DNA of 64,000 nucleotides from Streptomyces sp. AC555_RSS877 (GTDB lineage Bacteria; Actinomycetota; Actinomycetes; Streptomycetales; Streptomycetaceae): positions 19,975-83,974 of the forward strand of contig NZ_JAGMUK010000004.1 of NCBI RefSeq assembly GCF_019049245.1, in the 5' to 3' direction. The notes under the pieces are model-generated. The model saw nothing but the letters and a program-made list of their open reading frames with translations. It was not told the DNA's origin and did no database searches. Position numbers and translations under genes: made by a program. Shown here one piece after another: positions 8,277-16,984 of the stretch (position 1 is its first letter; each line of letters begins with the position of its first letter).

Positions 8277-9593
8277 ATGCCACGTGGACGTCACCGCCAT
8301 TCCCCGCCCTTGCACAGGATGCTGCCCCCGTCGGCGATCGCAGGCGTCTCCCTCGTCTGTGCGCTCGGCCCCTGGGTGTTCACGGAGCAGATGGTGCTCC
8401 GTGGTCTGGCCGCGGCCGCCGCGGCGACGGCGGTCGTCGGTGCGGTCGTCATGCGTCATTGGGACACGCAGGCGGGCAAACAGGTCGCCGACCTCACGCG
8501 CGCGCGTGCGAGCGACGAGTGGCGCTTCGAGGAGCGGGTCGCCGAACTGGAGACCGACCTCGACGAGTCGCGCGAACTGCGCGTCAAGCTGGAGCAGCGG
8601 CTGCGGGCCAAGCGCGCGGAACTCGCGGGACTGCGCAACGAACACGCGGCCCTGCTGCGGCGGTACGCCACGGCGGAGACCGAGCGCGCGAGTGCCCTGG
8701 AGGGCCGCCGCCTGCTGGAGATAGAGGCGTCCGGTCCGACCACCCGTGAGCTGTTGCCGGCGCAGGCCGCGCCCGTGGCCGAGGCGGGGGGCGTGGCTGC
8801 CCCGGCCGGCCAGGAGACGGACGAGGCCGCCGAAGCCGTACCCGCGGCGGAAGGGGAACCCGAGGCTCCGGCGATCTTCACGCCTGAGGGTTCCCGGCTG
8901 TTCCTGCGGGCGAAGGGGGCGCTGGCGCGCCTCGGCGACGCCGACGGCGCGGCGGTCAAGGACGAGCGCGAGGACGAGGCCGAGGACGAGCTGAAGGTCG
9001 GCCTCAAGGACGCGGCCAAGGGCGAGTCGAAGGGCGAGCCCAAGGACGCCCCGAAGAGCGGGCCCAAGGGCGTGACCAAGGCCGCCCCCAAGGACACCGT
9101 GAACGACGAGCAGGTGAAGGCGGGTTCGGCCGGGGAGACGGTGGCCGAGGCGGCCGGCGGCGCCGAGGCGGAGGCCACGCAGGAGGACGAGGTGCGGGGG
9201 AAGCCCGTGGCGGTCGACGAGCATGAGCGCGCGGCCGCCACCACCACGGCGAAGACCGCCCAGCCGGGCCGGCGGCCCTCCGGACACTTCGTCGCGCCGA
9301 CCGCGGTGGCGGTCGCACCGGCGACGCCCGCGCGGCGCCCGCTGGTGGAGGGCGGCTTCGACTTCTTCGGAATGCAGAAGGGCGCGGCCCCGGCGGCGCT
9401 GGCCGCCGTCCAGAACGAGGACCTCGCCGACGTCGTCGGCCAGGAGGCGCTCGCCCTCCACAAGGCCGAGTCCGAGGCGGAGTTCAAGCCGGCGGACGAG
9501 GAGTCCCGTGGCGTCGGCCAGGTCATCGACCTGACCGCACACGACGAGACGGAGCAGATCGACGTACAGGGGCTGCGGAGCGCGGTCTCGTAA
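8277..9593 (+). CDS. Membrane-anchored coiled-coil protein with Lys/Glu/Ala-rich tail, function unknown
   Basis: A 438-residue protein that I do not recognise. After a basic N-terminus there are two hydrophobic segments (about residues 16-33 and 39-57). Then comes a coiled coil (about residues 65-145: ASDEWRFEERVAELETDLDES and onward with regular Leu/Ala heptads). Next is a long low-complexity stretch of short charged repeats (KGESKGEPKDAPKSGPKG type, about residues 220-285). Near the end is a conserved-looking block, VEGGFDFFGMQKG. The ATG at 8277 begins a basic MPRGRHRHS sequence and is preceded by GGTAAG. It resembles scaffold or cytoskeleton-associated proteins in general shape only. Confidence 0.75.
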   Translation: MPRGRHRHSPPLHRMLPPSAIAGVSLVCALGPWVFTEQMVLRGLAAAAAATAVVGAVVMRHWDTQAGKQVADLTRARASDEWRFEERVAELETDLDESRELRVKLEQRLRAKRAELAGLRNEHAALLRRYATAETERASALEGRRLLEIEASGPTTRELLPAQAAPVAEAGGVAAPAGQETDEAAEAVPAAEGEPEAPAIFTPEGSRLFLRAKGALARLGDADGAAVKDEREDEAEDELKVGLKDAAKGESKGEPKDAPKSGPKGVTKAAPKDTVNDEQVKAGSAGETVAEAAGGAEAEATQEDEVRGKPVAVDEHERAAATTTAKTAQPGRRPSGHFVAPTAVAVAPATPARRPLVEGGFDFFGMQKGAAPAALAAVQNEDLADVVGQEALALHKAESEAEFKPADEESRGVGQVIDLTAHDETEQIDVQGLRSAVS

Positions 9594-9620
9594 CGTCCGT
9601 GCGCCGACAGGCCCCGCTTT

Positions 9621-10958
9621 TCAGGACGCCATCCAGCGGTCCGGCCGCGCGACCTTCCGTCCCGTCCGTGACCGCTCGGCCTGCCCCCGCAGCAGCTCGG
9701 CAGCCTCCTGAGCGTCCCTCAGCCGCGCTGTGACCGTCTTGCTGGCCCCCGTGTCCACGTGGACGTCGGCGACGCGCCACAGGCGCTGCCAGGGCCCCTG
9801 CGCGAGCCGTACGCTCTGCACCTTCGCGTGCGGGACGAGCGACAGACTCCGTCGCAGCAGGCCGTGCCGGGCCGCGAACACCGCGTCGGTGACGACGAGT
9901 CCGTAGCCGCGCCACCACCACGGCAAGCACCGCGCGGCCCGCCGCGGAGGACGGGACAGCGCCGACACGGACGGCACGGTCACGCCGGGCAGCACGCGCG
10001 CGACGACCGACTCGGCGACCTCCCGCGGAGCGACCGGCACCAGCACGGAGTTGGACGACCCTGCCACGTCCAGCTCCACCCGTACCCAGCCGCGCCGCCG
10101 CCACAGCAACGGCTCCACGATCCGTACGGTCTGCACGCGCCCGGGAGGCACCGTCTCGTGCGTACGGTCCAGCAGCCCGTGGTCGATCCGCAGCCCGTCC
10201 GGCGACTCGCCCACCGTCCAGTCGTACTCGCCGACGAACCGCCCCACACTGCTCGCGCCCGCCGCGCCCAGCAGCGGCAGCGCGGTCGCGAGAACCGTCC
10301 ACACGCTGTGGGTGGCCAGCCACAGCACCGTCGGTACGACGATCGCGGCGACCAGCGTGCCCCAGGTCGCGCCGGTCAGTACCAGGGAGACGGCGAGGAC
10401 ACCCGGCGGTACGCGCAACAGCTCGCGGGAGGGCGCCTCGCCGACCTCGTGTGCCGTCTCGGGCGCGAAGCCGGCGGCGCGGGCGAGGAGTTCCGCGCGC
10501 AGGGCCCGTGCCTCGCCTTCGCCCAGGAAGGCGAGTTCGTCCTTCTTGTCCGCGCCCACGACGTCGAGTTTGAGTTTTGCGACCCCCGCCACCCGGGCGA
10601 GCAGCGGCTGGGTGACGTCGACGGCCTGGATGCGTTCGAGCCGGATGTGGGCGGCGCGCCGGAACAGCAGGCCGGTACGGATGCGCAGTTCCGTGTCCGT
10701 CACCGCGAAGTGAGTGAACCACCAGGTCAGAAAGCCGTAGAGCGCGGCGGCCGGCACGAACACGGCGAGAGAGATCAGCAGCGTGGTCGTGGTGAGCTTC
10801 GTCAGCTGTTCCTGCGCCTGGTTGGGGTCGTGCACCGCCCACCCGATGATCACGGCGATCGGCGCCCAGGCCCGCCTGAGCGGCGTCACCGGGTGCAGCC
10901 GCCGCTCGGTGACCGGCGGCTTCTCGGGTATGGCCTCACCCACGCCCGGCGCGGTCAC
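9621..10958 (-). CDS. Bacterial PH-domain membrane protein, YdbT-like, two or more bPH_2 domains
   Basis: A 445-residue protein with paired membrane hairpins followed by PH-like (bPH_2, formerly DUF304) modules. The first module reads THFAVTDTELRIRTGLLFRRAAHIRLERIQAVDV, the second EYDWTVGESPDGLRIDHGLLDRT with VPPGRVQTVRIVEPLLWRRRGW, and a third YGLVVTDAVFAARHGLLRRSLSLVPHAKVQSVRL. The three share the pattern: strand, G-L-L-x-R-x, then (V/I)(P/R)xx(R/K)(I/V)Q. This is the YdbT family, which in Bacillus pairs with YdbS. Its GTG start overlaps the stop of the smaller partner gene, so the two are co-translated. Confidence 0.9.
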   Translation of the reverse strand: MTAPGVGEAIPEKPPVTERRLHPVTPLRRAWAPIAVIIGWAVHDPNQAQEQLTKLTTTTLLISLAVFVPAAALYGFLTWWFTHFAVTDTELRIRTGLLFRRAAHIRLERIQAVDVTQPLLARVAGVAKLKLDVVGADKKDELAFLGEGEARALRAELLARAAGFAPETAHEVGEAPSRELLRVPPGVLAVSLVLTGATWGTLVAAIVVPTVLWLATHSVWTVLATALPLLGAAGASSVGRFVGEYDWTVGESPDGLRIDHGLLDRTHETVPPGRVQTVRIVEPLLWRRRGWVRVELDVAGSSNSVLVPVAPREVAESVVARVLPGVTVPSVSALSRPPRRAARCLPWWWRGYGLVVTDAVFAARHGLLRRSLSLVPHAKVQSVRLAQGPWQRLWRVADVHVDTGASKTVTARLRDAQEAAELLRGQAERSRTGRKVARPDRWMAS

Positions 10959-11458
10959 AGGCCCGCCGATCGGGCCTCGCCGAGTTCGGTGAGCCGGTCG
11001 CGCAGCCGTTCCGCCTCGTCCGGGGCGAGGCCCGGGATGGTCGCGTCGGTCGCCGCGGCCGCGGTGTGCAGCTGCACGCTGGCCAGCCCGAAGTGGCGTT
11101 CGACGGGTCCGGAGGTGACCTCGACCAGTTGCATCCGCCCGTACGGCACGACGGTCTCCTCCTGCCAGAGCACGCCGCGGCTGATCAGCAGGTCGTCGGC
11201 GCGCTCGGCGTAGCGCCAGGAACGCCAGTTGCGGCCGAGCATCACCCAGCCCCACACCGCCAGTGCCGGCGGCAGCAGCGCGAACAGGGACCAGGAGGGC
11301 CCCACGAGCAGGCCGAGCAGCAGTCCGAGCCCCAGAGCCAGCAGCCCCAGCCACACCACCAGCAACATCCGCCGCATCCGCAGCAGCCCCGGTGGGAGCC
11401 CGATCCACACCGGCTCGTCCCCCGTGGTCCCGTTGTCCGCCGTGCTCCCCGTCTCCAT
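10955..11458 (-). CDS. Bacterial PH-domain membrane protein, YdbS-like
   Basis: A 167-residue protein with an N-terminal membrane hairpin (about residues 30-70) and one bPH_2 module: [52 protein letters not shown], the classic YdbS signature. The ATG at 11458 is preferred because the frame upstream is unlike the family and would run through the divergent gene's start. It is upstream of, and coupled to, the YdbT-like gene. Only 31 bases separate it from the divergent nuoD-like gene, so their promoters must overlap each other or the coding regions. Function of the pair is unknown; roles in membrane stress or secretion have been proposed for relatives. Confidence 0.9.
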   Translation of the reverse strand: METGSTADNGTTGDEPVWIGLPPGLLRMRRMLLVVWLGLLALGLGLLLGLLVGPSWSLFALLPPALAVWGWVMLGRNWRSWRYAERADDLLISRGVLWQEETVVPYGRMQLVEVTSGPVERHFGLASVQLHTAAAATDATIPGLAPDEAERLRDRLTELGEARSAGL

Positions 11459-11489
11459 ACGGTCAGCGTACGTAGGAGAGACTGTGTCC

Positions 11490-12641
11490 ATGACTCCTAC
11501 GACGGAGACCATGGTCGGTATCGGCGGCGCCGCGGAGAGCACCGACATGGTGCTCAACATCGGGCCCCAGCACCCGTCCACCCACGGTGTCCTACGCCTC
11601 AGGCTGGTGCTGGACGGCGAGCGGATCCAGCACGCGGAGCCGGTCATCGGCTACATGCACCGCGGCGCGGAGAAGCTTTTCGAGGCGCGGGACTACCGCC
11701 AGATCATCATGCTCGCCAACCGCCACGACTGGCTGTCGGCCTTCTCGAACGAGCTGGGTGTCGTCCTCGGGGTGGAGCGCATGCTCGGCATGGAGGTCCC
11801 CGAGCGCGCGGTGTGGACGCGCACGCTCCTCGCGGAACTGAACCGGGTGCTGAACCACATGATGTTCCTCGGGTCCTATCCCCTGGAGCTCGGCGGCATC
11901 ACCCCGGTCTTCTACGCGTTCCGGGAGCGCGAGACGCTCCAGAACGTCATGGAGGAGGTCTCCGGCGGGCGCATGCACTACATGTTCAACCGCGTCGGCG
12001 GCCTCAAGGAGGACCTCCCGGCCGGCTGGGCCACGCGCGCGCGTGCCGCCGTCGCCTCCGTGCGCTCGCGGATGGACGTCTACGACGATCTGGTGCTCGG
12101 CAACGAGATCTTCCGGGGGCGCACCCGGGGCGTGGGCGTCCTCGCACCGGAGGCCGTGCACGCCTACGGCGTGAGCGGGCCGATCGCGCGCGCCTCGGGC
12201 GTCGACTTCGACCTGCGCCGCGACGAGCCGTACCTGGCCTACGGCGAGCTGCAGGACACCCTGAAGGTGGTGACCCGGAAGGAGGGCGACTGTCTCGCCC
12301 GCTTCGAGGTCCTGCTGGAGCAGACGCACAACGCGCTCGACCTCGCGGACGCCTGCCTCGACCGGCTCGCCGGCCTGCCGCCCGGGCCGATCAACCAGCG
12401 GCTTCCCAAGGTCCTCAAGGCGCCCGAGGGGCACACGTACGCGTGGACCGAGAACCCGCTCGGCATCAACGGCTACTACCTCGTCAGCAAGGGCGAGAAG
12501 ACCCCGTACCGGCTGAAACTGCGCTCCGCGTCGTACAACAACATCCAGGCCCTCGCGGTGCTGCTGCCGGGCACGCTGGTCGCGGACATGGTGGCGATCC
12601 TGGGGTCACTGTTCTTCGTGGTCGGGGACATCGACAAGTAG
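11490..12641 (+). CDS. nuoD2: Orphan NADH-quinone oxidoreductase subunit D-like protein (NuoD2 type)
   Basis: A 383-residue homologue of the 49-kDa/NuoD subunit of respiratory complex I, without any other nuo gene nearby. [12 protein letters not shown] (residues 25-36) holds His32, equivalent to the quinone-binding His of Nuo[14 protein letters not shown] follows, then [38 protein letters not shown], and the C-terminal [27 protein letters not shown] and [18 protein letters not shown]. The partner tyrosine of the quinone site appears to be Trp81 (NRHDW where complex I has an R-x-D-Y motif). The ATG at 11490 has AGGAG 10 bases upstream. It overlaps the convergent methyltransferase gene by 36 bases. 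Confidence 0.92.
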   Translation: MTPTTETMVGIGGAAESTDMVLNIGPQHPSTHGVLRLRLVLDGERIQHAEPVIGYMHRGAEKLFEARDYRQIIMLANRHDWLSAFSNELGVVLGVERMLGMEVPERAVWTRTLLAELNRVLNHMMFLGSYPLELGGITPVFYAFRERETLQNVMEEVSGGRMHYMFNRVGGLKEDLPAGWATRARAAVASVRSRMDVYDDLVLGNEIFRGRTRGVGVLAPEAVHAYGVSGPIARASGVDFDLRRDEPYLAYGELQDTLKVVTRKEGDCLARFEVLLEQTHNALDLADACLDRLAGLPPGPINQRLPKVLKAPEGHTYAWTENPLGINGYYLVSKGEKTPYRLKLRSASYNNIQALAVLLPGTLVADMVAILGSLFFVVGDIDK

Positions 12642-13649
12642 GCCGTCCAGCGGTGTGTCCGGGGTTCCGGCCGCGATGCCCACCGGCTGCAGCAGCCACC
12701 CGAAGTCGCCGAGGCCGCCCGTGGCCGTGAGCTCGGCGGCCTCTCCGGCGCTCGCCAGGGCGCGCACGTAGGCCGCGGGCTGGGTGGAGGCGAGCGCGAG
12801 CGGGGGGCGTGCGCCGGAGATGTCCAAGGCGCGCAAGGCATCGCGCTGGGTCAGCACACGCCCACCGGGGAGCGCGCACGCGTCCAGGGCGACGTGCGCC
12901 GTGATGTCGCACGACCCGTCCGGCACGGGCGCCGCCTCACGTCCCTCCCGGAAGCCGGTGAGCGTCCCGAAAGGGGGCCGCGCGCCTGCGGAGTGCGCGT
13001 AGTCCACCGCCACCGCGAGCCCTCGGCCGACGGTCGCGACCGCCGCCGCCCACGCCTCGTCCCTGGGCAGACCGATCTCGGCCCGCAGCCCCTCCTCGGC
13101 CGGCAGGGGCCACCAGCGCGCGAGCCACCGCGCCGCAGGACCGGAGACCGGCTCCCCGAGCCGCTCGCGTCCGTCCCGCCGTACGAGCACCAGCCGCGGT
13201 ACGCCCGCGGAATCGACCTCGGCGACGTCCACGGGCACGTTGTCCAGCCACTCGTTGGCGAACAGCAGGCCGGTGATGCCCTTCGGCGGTTCGGCCAGCC
13301 ACTCGATCCGGTGATCGAGGCCGGCCGGCCGGCCGGCGACCTCGACGGCGTACCCGCGCGCGCGGGAGGCCACGTCGGCGGGCAGCGCGGCCAGCACGCC
13401 GGTGACCAGCTCGCCCCGCCCCGCGGCCATGTCGACGAAGTCCAGCGCCCGGGGCCGCCCCAGCGCCTCGTCGACCCGGCACAGCAGCCGGGCCACGGCC
13501 TCGGCGAACAACGGGGAGGCGTGCACCGACGTACGGAAGTGCGCACCCGGGCCCTCGGGCCTGCGGTAGAAACCCTCCGGTCCGTACAGAGCGGCCTCCG
13601 TGGCCACCCGCCAACCGAGCCGTTCGCCCACTGTCTCCTCGCGCGTCAC
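12606..13649 (-). CDS. NDUFAF7/MidA-type SAM-dependent methyltransferase
   Basis: A 347-residue protein of the DUF185 family, whose mitochondrial member NDUFAF7 (MidA) dimethylates an arginine in the complex I subunit NDUFS2. Family marks: an N-terminal [11 protein letters not shown], then [19 protein letters not shown], the SAM-binding motif [16 protein letters not shown] near residue 72, a second acidic motif GYAVEVAGR, and the hallmark [16 protein letters not shown] near residue 130 (ANEFFD-LPV in relatives). The motif-I GPGRG of NDUFAF7 is AAGRG here. It is tail-to-tail with the nuoD-like gene, overlapping it by 36 bases. Target specificity is inferred from family and context, not shown. 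Confidence 0.88.
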   Translation of the reverse strand: MTREETVGERLGWRVATEAALYGPEGFYRRPEGPGAHFRTSVHASPLFAEAVARLLCRVDEALGRPRALDFVDMAAGRGELVTGVLAALPADVASRARGYAVEVAGRPAGLDHRIEWLAEPPKGITGLLFANEWLDNVPVDVAEVDSAGVPRLVLVRRDGRERLGEPVSGPAARWLARWWPLPAEEGLRAEIGLPRDEAWAAAVATVGRGLAVAVDYAHSAGARPPFGTLTGFREGREAAPVPDGSCDITAHVALDACALPGGRVLTQRDALRALDISGARPPLALASTQPAAYVRALASAGEAAELTATGGLGDFGWLLQPVGIAAGTPDTPLDGLLVDVPDHEEQ

Positions 13650-13767
13650 GCCGTCAGGTTAGGCGTACACGGGAACGGGGCCTCCACCTTGCGGAGTATG
13701 CGCGTGGGACAGGGATCGGTCCTCCGGTTGACCCCTGCACGCATCTCGCTTCCCTACGCTGGGTTAC

Positions 13768-14970
13768 GTGCAACGCCTCTATGACTTCCTCCGCAGGCAC
13801 CCGACGTGGGTCGACGGCTTCTGGGCCGTCTTCCTGTTCGGGATCTCGGTGGTGGGTGAAACCACCCGTCAGGAGGCGCGGGGTACCGACTCCCCGGCGG
13901 TCGTCGTCCCGATCGTTCTCCTGTTGTGCCTGGTCATCGCGCTGCGCCGGCGCATGCCGGAGAAGATGCTGCTGCTGGCCATCGGGCTCGGCACGGCGCA
14001 ACTCCTCCTGGACGTGGAGACGACGGCCGCCGACTTCGCCATGCTGGTGATCGTCTACACGGTGGCCGCGACGGGCGCCCGCTGGGCCTCCCGGCTCGCG
14101 CTGGCCGCGGGCCTGTGCGCCGCCCCCCTGGCGCAACTGCGCTGGCCGAACCAGGACACCAGCGTGCTGGGCAACCTCGCGTTGATGATCTTCCAGGCGG
14201 TGCCGTTCGCGCTGGCCTGGGTGCTCGGCGACTCGATCCGCACCCGCCGCGCCTACTTCGCGCAGCTGGAGGAGCGGGCCGCGCGCCTGGAGAAGGAGCG
14301 CGAGGCGCAGTCGAAGGTCGCGGTCGCCGCCGAGCGCGCCCGGATCGCACGCGAGCTGCACGATGTCGTCGCGCACAACGTGTCGGTGATGGTGGTGCAG
14401 GCCGACGGCGCCGCCTACGTCCTCGACGCCGCCCCCGACCAGGCCAAGAAGGCCCTGGAGACGATCTCCTCCACCGGCCGCCAGGCCCTCGCCGAGATGC
14501 GCCGCCTGCTGGGCGTGCTGCGCACCGGCGAGCACCAGGAGGGCGGCGAGTACGTCCCGCAGCCCGACGTCGAGCAGATCGACGAGCTCGTCGAGCAGTG
14601 CCGGGGCTCCGGTCTGCCCGTCGACTTCAAGATCGAGGGCACCCCGCGGCCGCTGCCCAGCGGCGTCGAGCTCACCGCCTACCGCATCGTGCAGGAAGCG
14701 CTCACCAACACCCGCAAACACGGCGGGCCGAACGCGGGTGCGAGCGTCCGCCTGGTCTACTTCGACGACGGGCTCGGTCTGCTCGTCGAGGACGACGGCA
14801 AGGGCGCCCCGCACGAGCTGTACGAGGAGGGCGGCGCCGACGGTGCCGGTCACGGCCTGATCGGCATGCGTGAGCGGGTCGGCATGGTCGGCGGCACTCT
14901 GGACGCGGGCCCGCGCCCCGGCGGAGGATTCCGCATCAGTGCCCTGCTCCCGCTCAAACCGGCGCACTGA
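13768..14970 (+). CDS. Sensor histidine kinase, HisKA_3/NarL-partner type
   Basis: A 400-residue kinase with several N-terminal membrane segments (about residues 18-32, 46-62, 70-105, 120-150), a linker coiled coil (about 165-190) and a dimerisation/phosphoacceptor motif RIARELHDVVAHNVSVMVVQ with His at about residue 199. The ATPase domain shows VQEALTNTRKHGG, a VEDDGKGAP G1 box and GHGLIGMRERVGMVGG. This arrangement belongs to the DesK/NarX-like class. The start is GTG at 13768; TACGCT ends 7 bases before it, so a leaderless transcript is possible. The response regulator follows 57 bases downstream. The signal cannot be read. Confidence 0.94.
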   Translation: MQRLYDFLRRHPTWVDGFWAVFLFGISVVGETTRQEARGTDSPAVVVPIVLLLCLVIALRRRMPEKMLLLAIGLGTAQLLLDVETTAADFAMLVIVYTVAATGARWASRLALAAGLCAAPLAQLRWPNQDTSVLGNLALMIFQAVPFALAWVLGDSIRTRRAYFAQLEERAARLEKEREAQSKVAVAAERARIARELHDVVAHNVSVMVVQADGAAYVLDAAPDQAKKALETISSTGRQALAEMRRLLGVLRTGEHQEGGEYVPQPDVEQIDELVEQCRGSGLPVDFKIEGTPRPLPSGVELTAYRIVQEALTNTRKHGGPNAGASVRLVYFDDGLGLLVEDDGKGAPHELYEEGGADGAGHGLIGMRERVGMVGGTLDAGPRPGGGFRISALLPLKPAH

Positions 14971-15027
14971 CATCGACGCACGTCTTTCGTTGACACCTGT
15001 AACGACCCAGCAAAAAGAGAGGCCCCG

Positions 15028-15699
15028 ATGACGATCCGCGTGATGCTCGTCGACGACCAGGTGCTGCTGCGCACCGGGTTCCGGATGGTGCTCGCCGCCC
15101 AGCCGGACATGGAGGTCGTCGCGGAGGCGGGCGACGGCGTCGAGGCCCTCCAGGTGCTGCGCGCGACCGCCGTCGACGTCGTGCTGATGGACGTGCGCAT
15201 GCCGAAGCTGGACGGGGTGGAGACCACCCGCCGCATCTGCATGGAGTCCGACCCCCCGAAGGTGTTGATCCTGACCACCTTCGACCTGGACGAGTACGCC
15301 TTCTCCGGGCTGAAGGCCGGTGCCTCCGGCTTCATGCTCAAGGACGTGCCGCCCGGCGAGCTGCTGGCCGCCATCCGCGCGGTGCACAGCGGTGACGCGG
15401 TGGTGGCGCCCTCGACCACGCGCCGCCTGCTCGACCGCTTCGCGCCCATGCTCCCCAGCGCCGGCAAGGAACCCCAGTTCAAGGAGCTGGAGCGGCTCAC
15501 CGACCGCGAGCGCGAGGTCATGGTGCTGGTCGCCCAGGGCCTGTCCAACGGCGAGATCGCGGCCCGGCTGGTGCTGTCCGAGGCGACCGTGAAGACCCAT
15601 GTGGGCCGCATCCTGACCAAGCTGGGGCTGCGGGACCGGGTGCAGGTGGTGGTCCTGGCGTACGAGACGGGGCTGGTCCGGGCGGGCGGGCTCGGCTGA
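15028..15699 (+). CDS. NarL/FixJ-family response regulator
   Basis: A 223-residue DNA-binding response regulator. The receiver domain begins MTIRVMLVDDQVLLR; the phospho-acceptor Asp lies in VDVVLMDVRMPKLDG near residue 54, and the conserved Lys is in SGFMLKDVPPGE near residue 105. The C-terminal LuxR-type helix-turn-helix is LTDREREVMVLVAQGLSNGEIAARL followed by SEATVKTHVGRILTKLGLRDR. It is the cognate partner of the preceding kinase. AAAGAGAGG lies just before the ATG. Confidence 0.95.
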   Translation: MTIRVMLVDDQVLLRTGFRMVLAAQPDMEVVAEAGDGVEALQVLRATAVDVVLMDVRMPKLDGVETTRRICMESDPPKVLILTTFDLDEYAFSGLKAGASGFMLKDVPPGELLAAIRAVHSGDAVVAPSTTRRLLDRFAPMLPSAGKEPQFKELERLTDREREVMVLVAQGLSNGEIAARLVLSEATVKTHVGRILTKLGLRDRVQVVVLAYETGLVRAGGLG

Positions 15700-15714
15700 G
15701 GCGGCTTCCTGCCG

Positions 15715-16824
15715 CTAGCGGAGTACGCCCTCCAGGAAGTCGCTGCCCAGCCGGGCCACCACCGTGACGTCCAGCTGGTGCAGGACGTACCGGCCGCGGC
15801 GGCGGGTGGTGACCAGGCCCGCCTTCTTCAGCACGCTCAGGTGCCGGGATATCTCGGGCGCGGTCATGCCGTGCACCTGGGTCAGCTCGCCGGTCGTGAA
15901 CGCGCTGCGGGCCAGGCTGCGGCACAGCCGCATCCGCACCGGATGGGACAGGGCTGCCATCCGCAGCGTCAGCTGCTCGACCGAGGGCGGGGCGGCGAGG
16001 GCCGGCGAGCCGACCGGGTAGTGCAGCACCGGCTGCCAGTCGTACCGGTGCAGGACCATCAGGTGGGGCCGGCCCAGGCTGGTCGGGACGAGCAGCAGAC
16101 CGCCGCCGTCCTTAGTGGCCGTATGCCCGTCGCCGAGCTTGTCGACGGTGATGCGCGCGGCCGACTCGTCGAGCGCCACCGCCGGGGACACCGAGGCCAG
16201 GGCCTCGGCCAGGCCCCTGCGCCGCAGGAGGTCCGTCTTGTGCCGCGCGTCCGCCGCCAGTTGGTGGCGCAGCCGGGACCAGGTCTCCGCGAAGAACGCC
16301 TCGTCGCAGTCCTCCAGGAACTGCCGCAGCCAGGCCCGGATCCGCGGCGGGTCGGCCAGCAGCCGCTCACTGAACCGCACCTGCTGCGGCCCGCGCGCTG
16401 CGGCCAGCTCCAGCGCCCGCCGGCGCAGCTCGGGGTCGGCGAGCACAGCGGGCCCGCTCGAGGTGTAGGCCAGGGCGCAGGTGAACTCCAGCGCCGCGTC
16501 CACGAACTGTTCGTCCGTCAGCTTGTCCAGCAGGGACAGTTCCTCGGCGAGGGTCGCACCGGGCAGCGCGGCCCGGCCCGGGATGCCCGCGCACGGCAGG
16601 AAGAGGTCCGAGAACGTCGTGCGCCACAGGAAGTCCGCCTCGCACATCCGGTCGGCCAGATGCGGGTCGAGCCCCGCGGTCACGCTCGTCACCCAGCCTT
16701 GCAGGCCCGGATGGTGCCCCGGCTCGGACAGCGCGTGCAGCGCCATGCCCAGCTCGGCCAGGGGCGAGGTCACGACGGCGACCCGCTCCGGCCGCAGCCC
16801 CGCGATGTCGATGCTCACGCTCAT
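15715..16824 (-). CDS. ArsR-type winged-helix regulator with DUF5937-like N-terminal domain
   Basis: A 369-residue protein. The large N-terminal region (SIDIAGLRPERVAVVTSPLAELGMALHAL...) is of the DUF5937 kind found in actinobacterial ArsR-like regulators. The C-terminal 90 residues hold the winged helix: LSHPVRMRLCRSLARSAFTTGELTQVHGMTAPEISRHLSVLKKAGLVTTRRRGRYVLHQLD. No CxC metal site typical of arsenic sensors is seen at the recognition helix. The ATG at 16824 is preferred over one 15 bases earlier because it begins MSVSIDIAG. A perfect TTGACGG/CCGTCAA palindrome 42 bases upstream is a likely autoregulatory operator. Confidence 0.88.
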   Translation of the reverse strand: MSVSIDIAGLRPERVAVVTSPLAELGMALHALSEPGHHPGLQGWVTSVTAGLDPHLADRMCEADFLWRTTFSDLFLPCAGIPGRAALPGATLAEELSLLDKLTDEQFVDAALEFTCALAYTSSGPAVLADPELRRRALELAAARGPQQVRFSERLLADPPRIRAWLRQFLEDCDEAFFAETWSRLRHQLAADARHKTDLLRRRGLAEALASVSPAVALDESAARITVDKLGDGHTATKDGGGLLLVPTSLGRPHLMVLHRYDWQPVLHYPVGSPALAAPPSVEQLTLRMAALSHPVRMRLCRSLARSAFTTGELTQVHGMTAPEISRHLSVLKKAGLVTTRRRGRYVLHQLDVTVVARLGSDFLEGVLR

Positions 16825-16865
16825 GCCCTCATGGTGCACCCCGCCACTGACAACGCCGCCCTCGA

Positions 16866-16882
16866 TTGACGGCGGCCGTCAA
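16866..16882. promoter_or_regulatory. Palindromic operator candidate upstream of the ArsR-type gene
   Basis: TTGACGG-CGG-CCGTCAA is a perfect inverted repeat of 7-base arms around 3 bases. It sits between the divergent ArsR-type gene (start 16824) and the small gene starting at 16985. Its length and symmetry suit a winged-helix dimer. TTGACG within either arm could also serve as a -35 hexamer, so binding there would block transcription. This is an inference from position and symmetry. Confidence 0.55.
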
Positions 16883-16984
16883 CCGACGCGACGTCGCCGC
16901 CGCAGGGGGCACAGCCTGGGATCACCGGGGCGGCCGCGAAGCCTGCCCCCTCCCTGGATAAGCGTCCCGAGAAGGCGATCCGCC

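Noticed and set aside
13654..15600. 648-codon minus-strand open frame across a two-component pair
   Set aside because: Low-complexity His/Asp/Gln/Arg-rich translation without domains; the plus strand holds a clear kinase and regulator.
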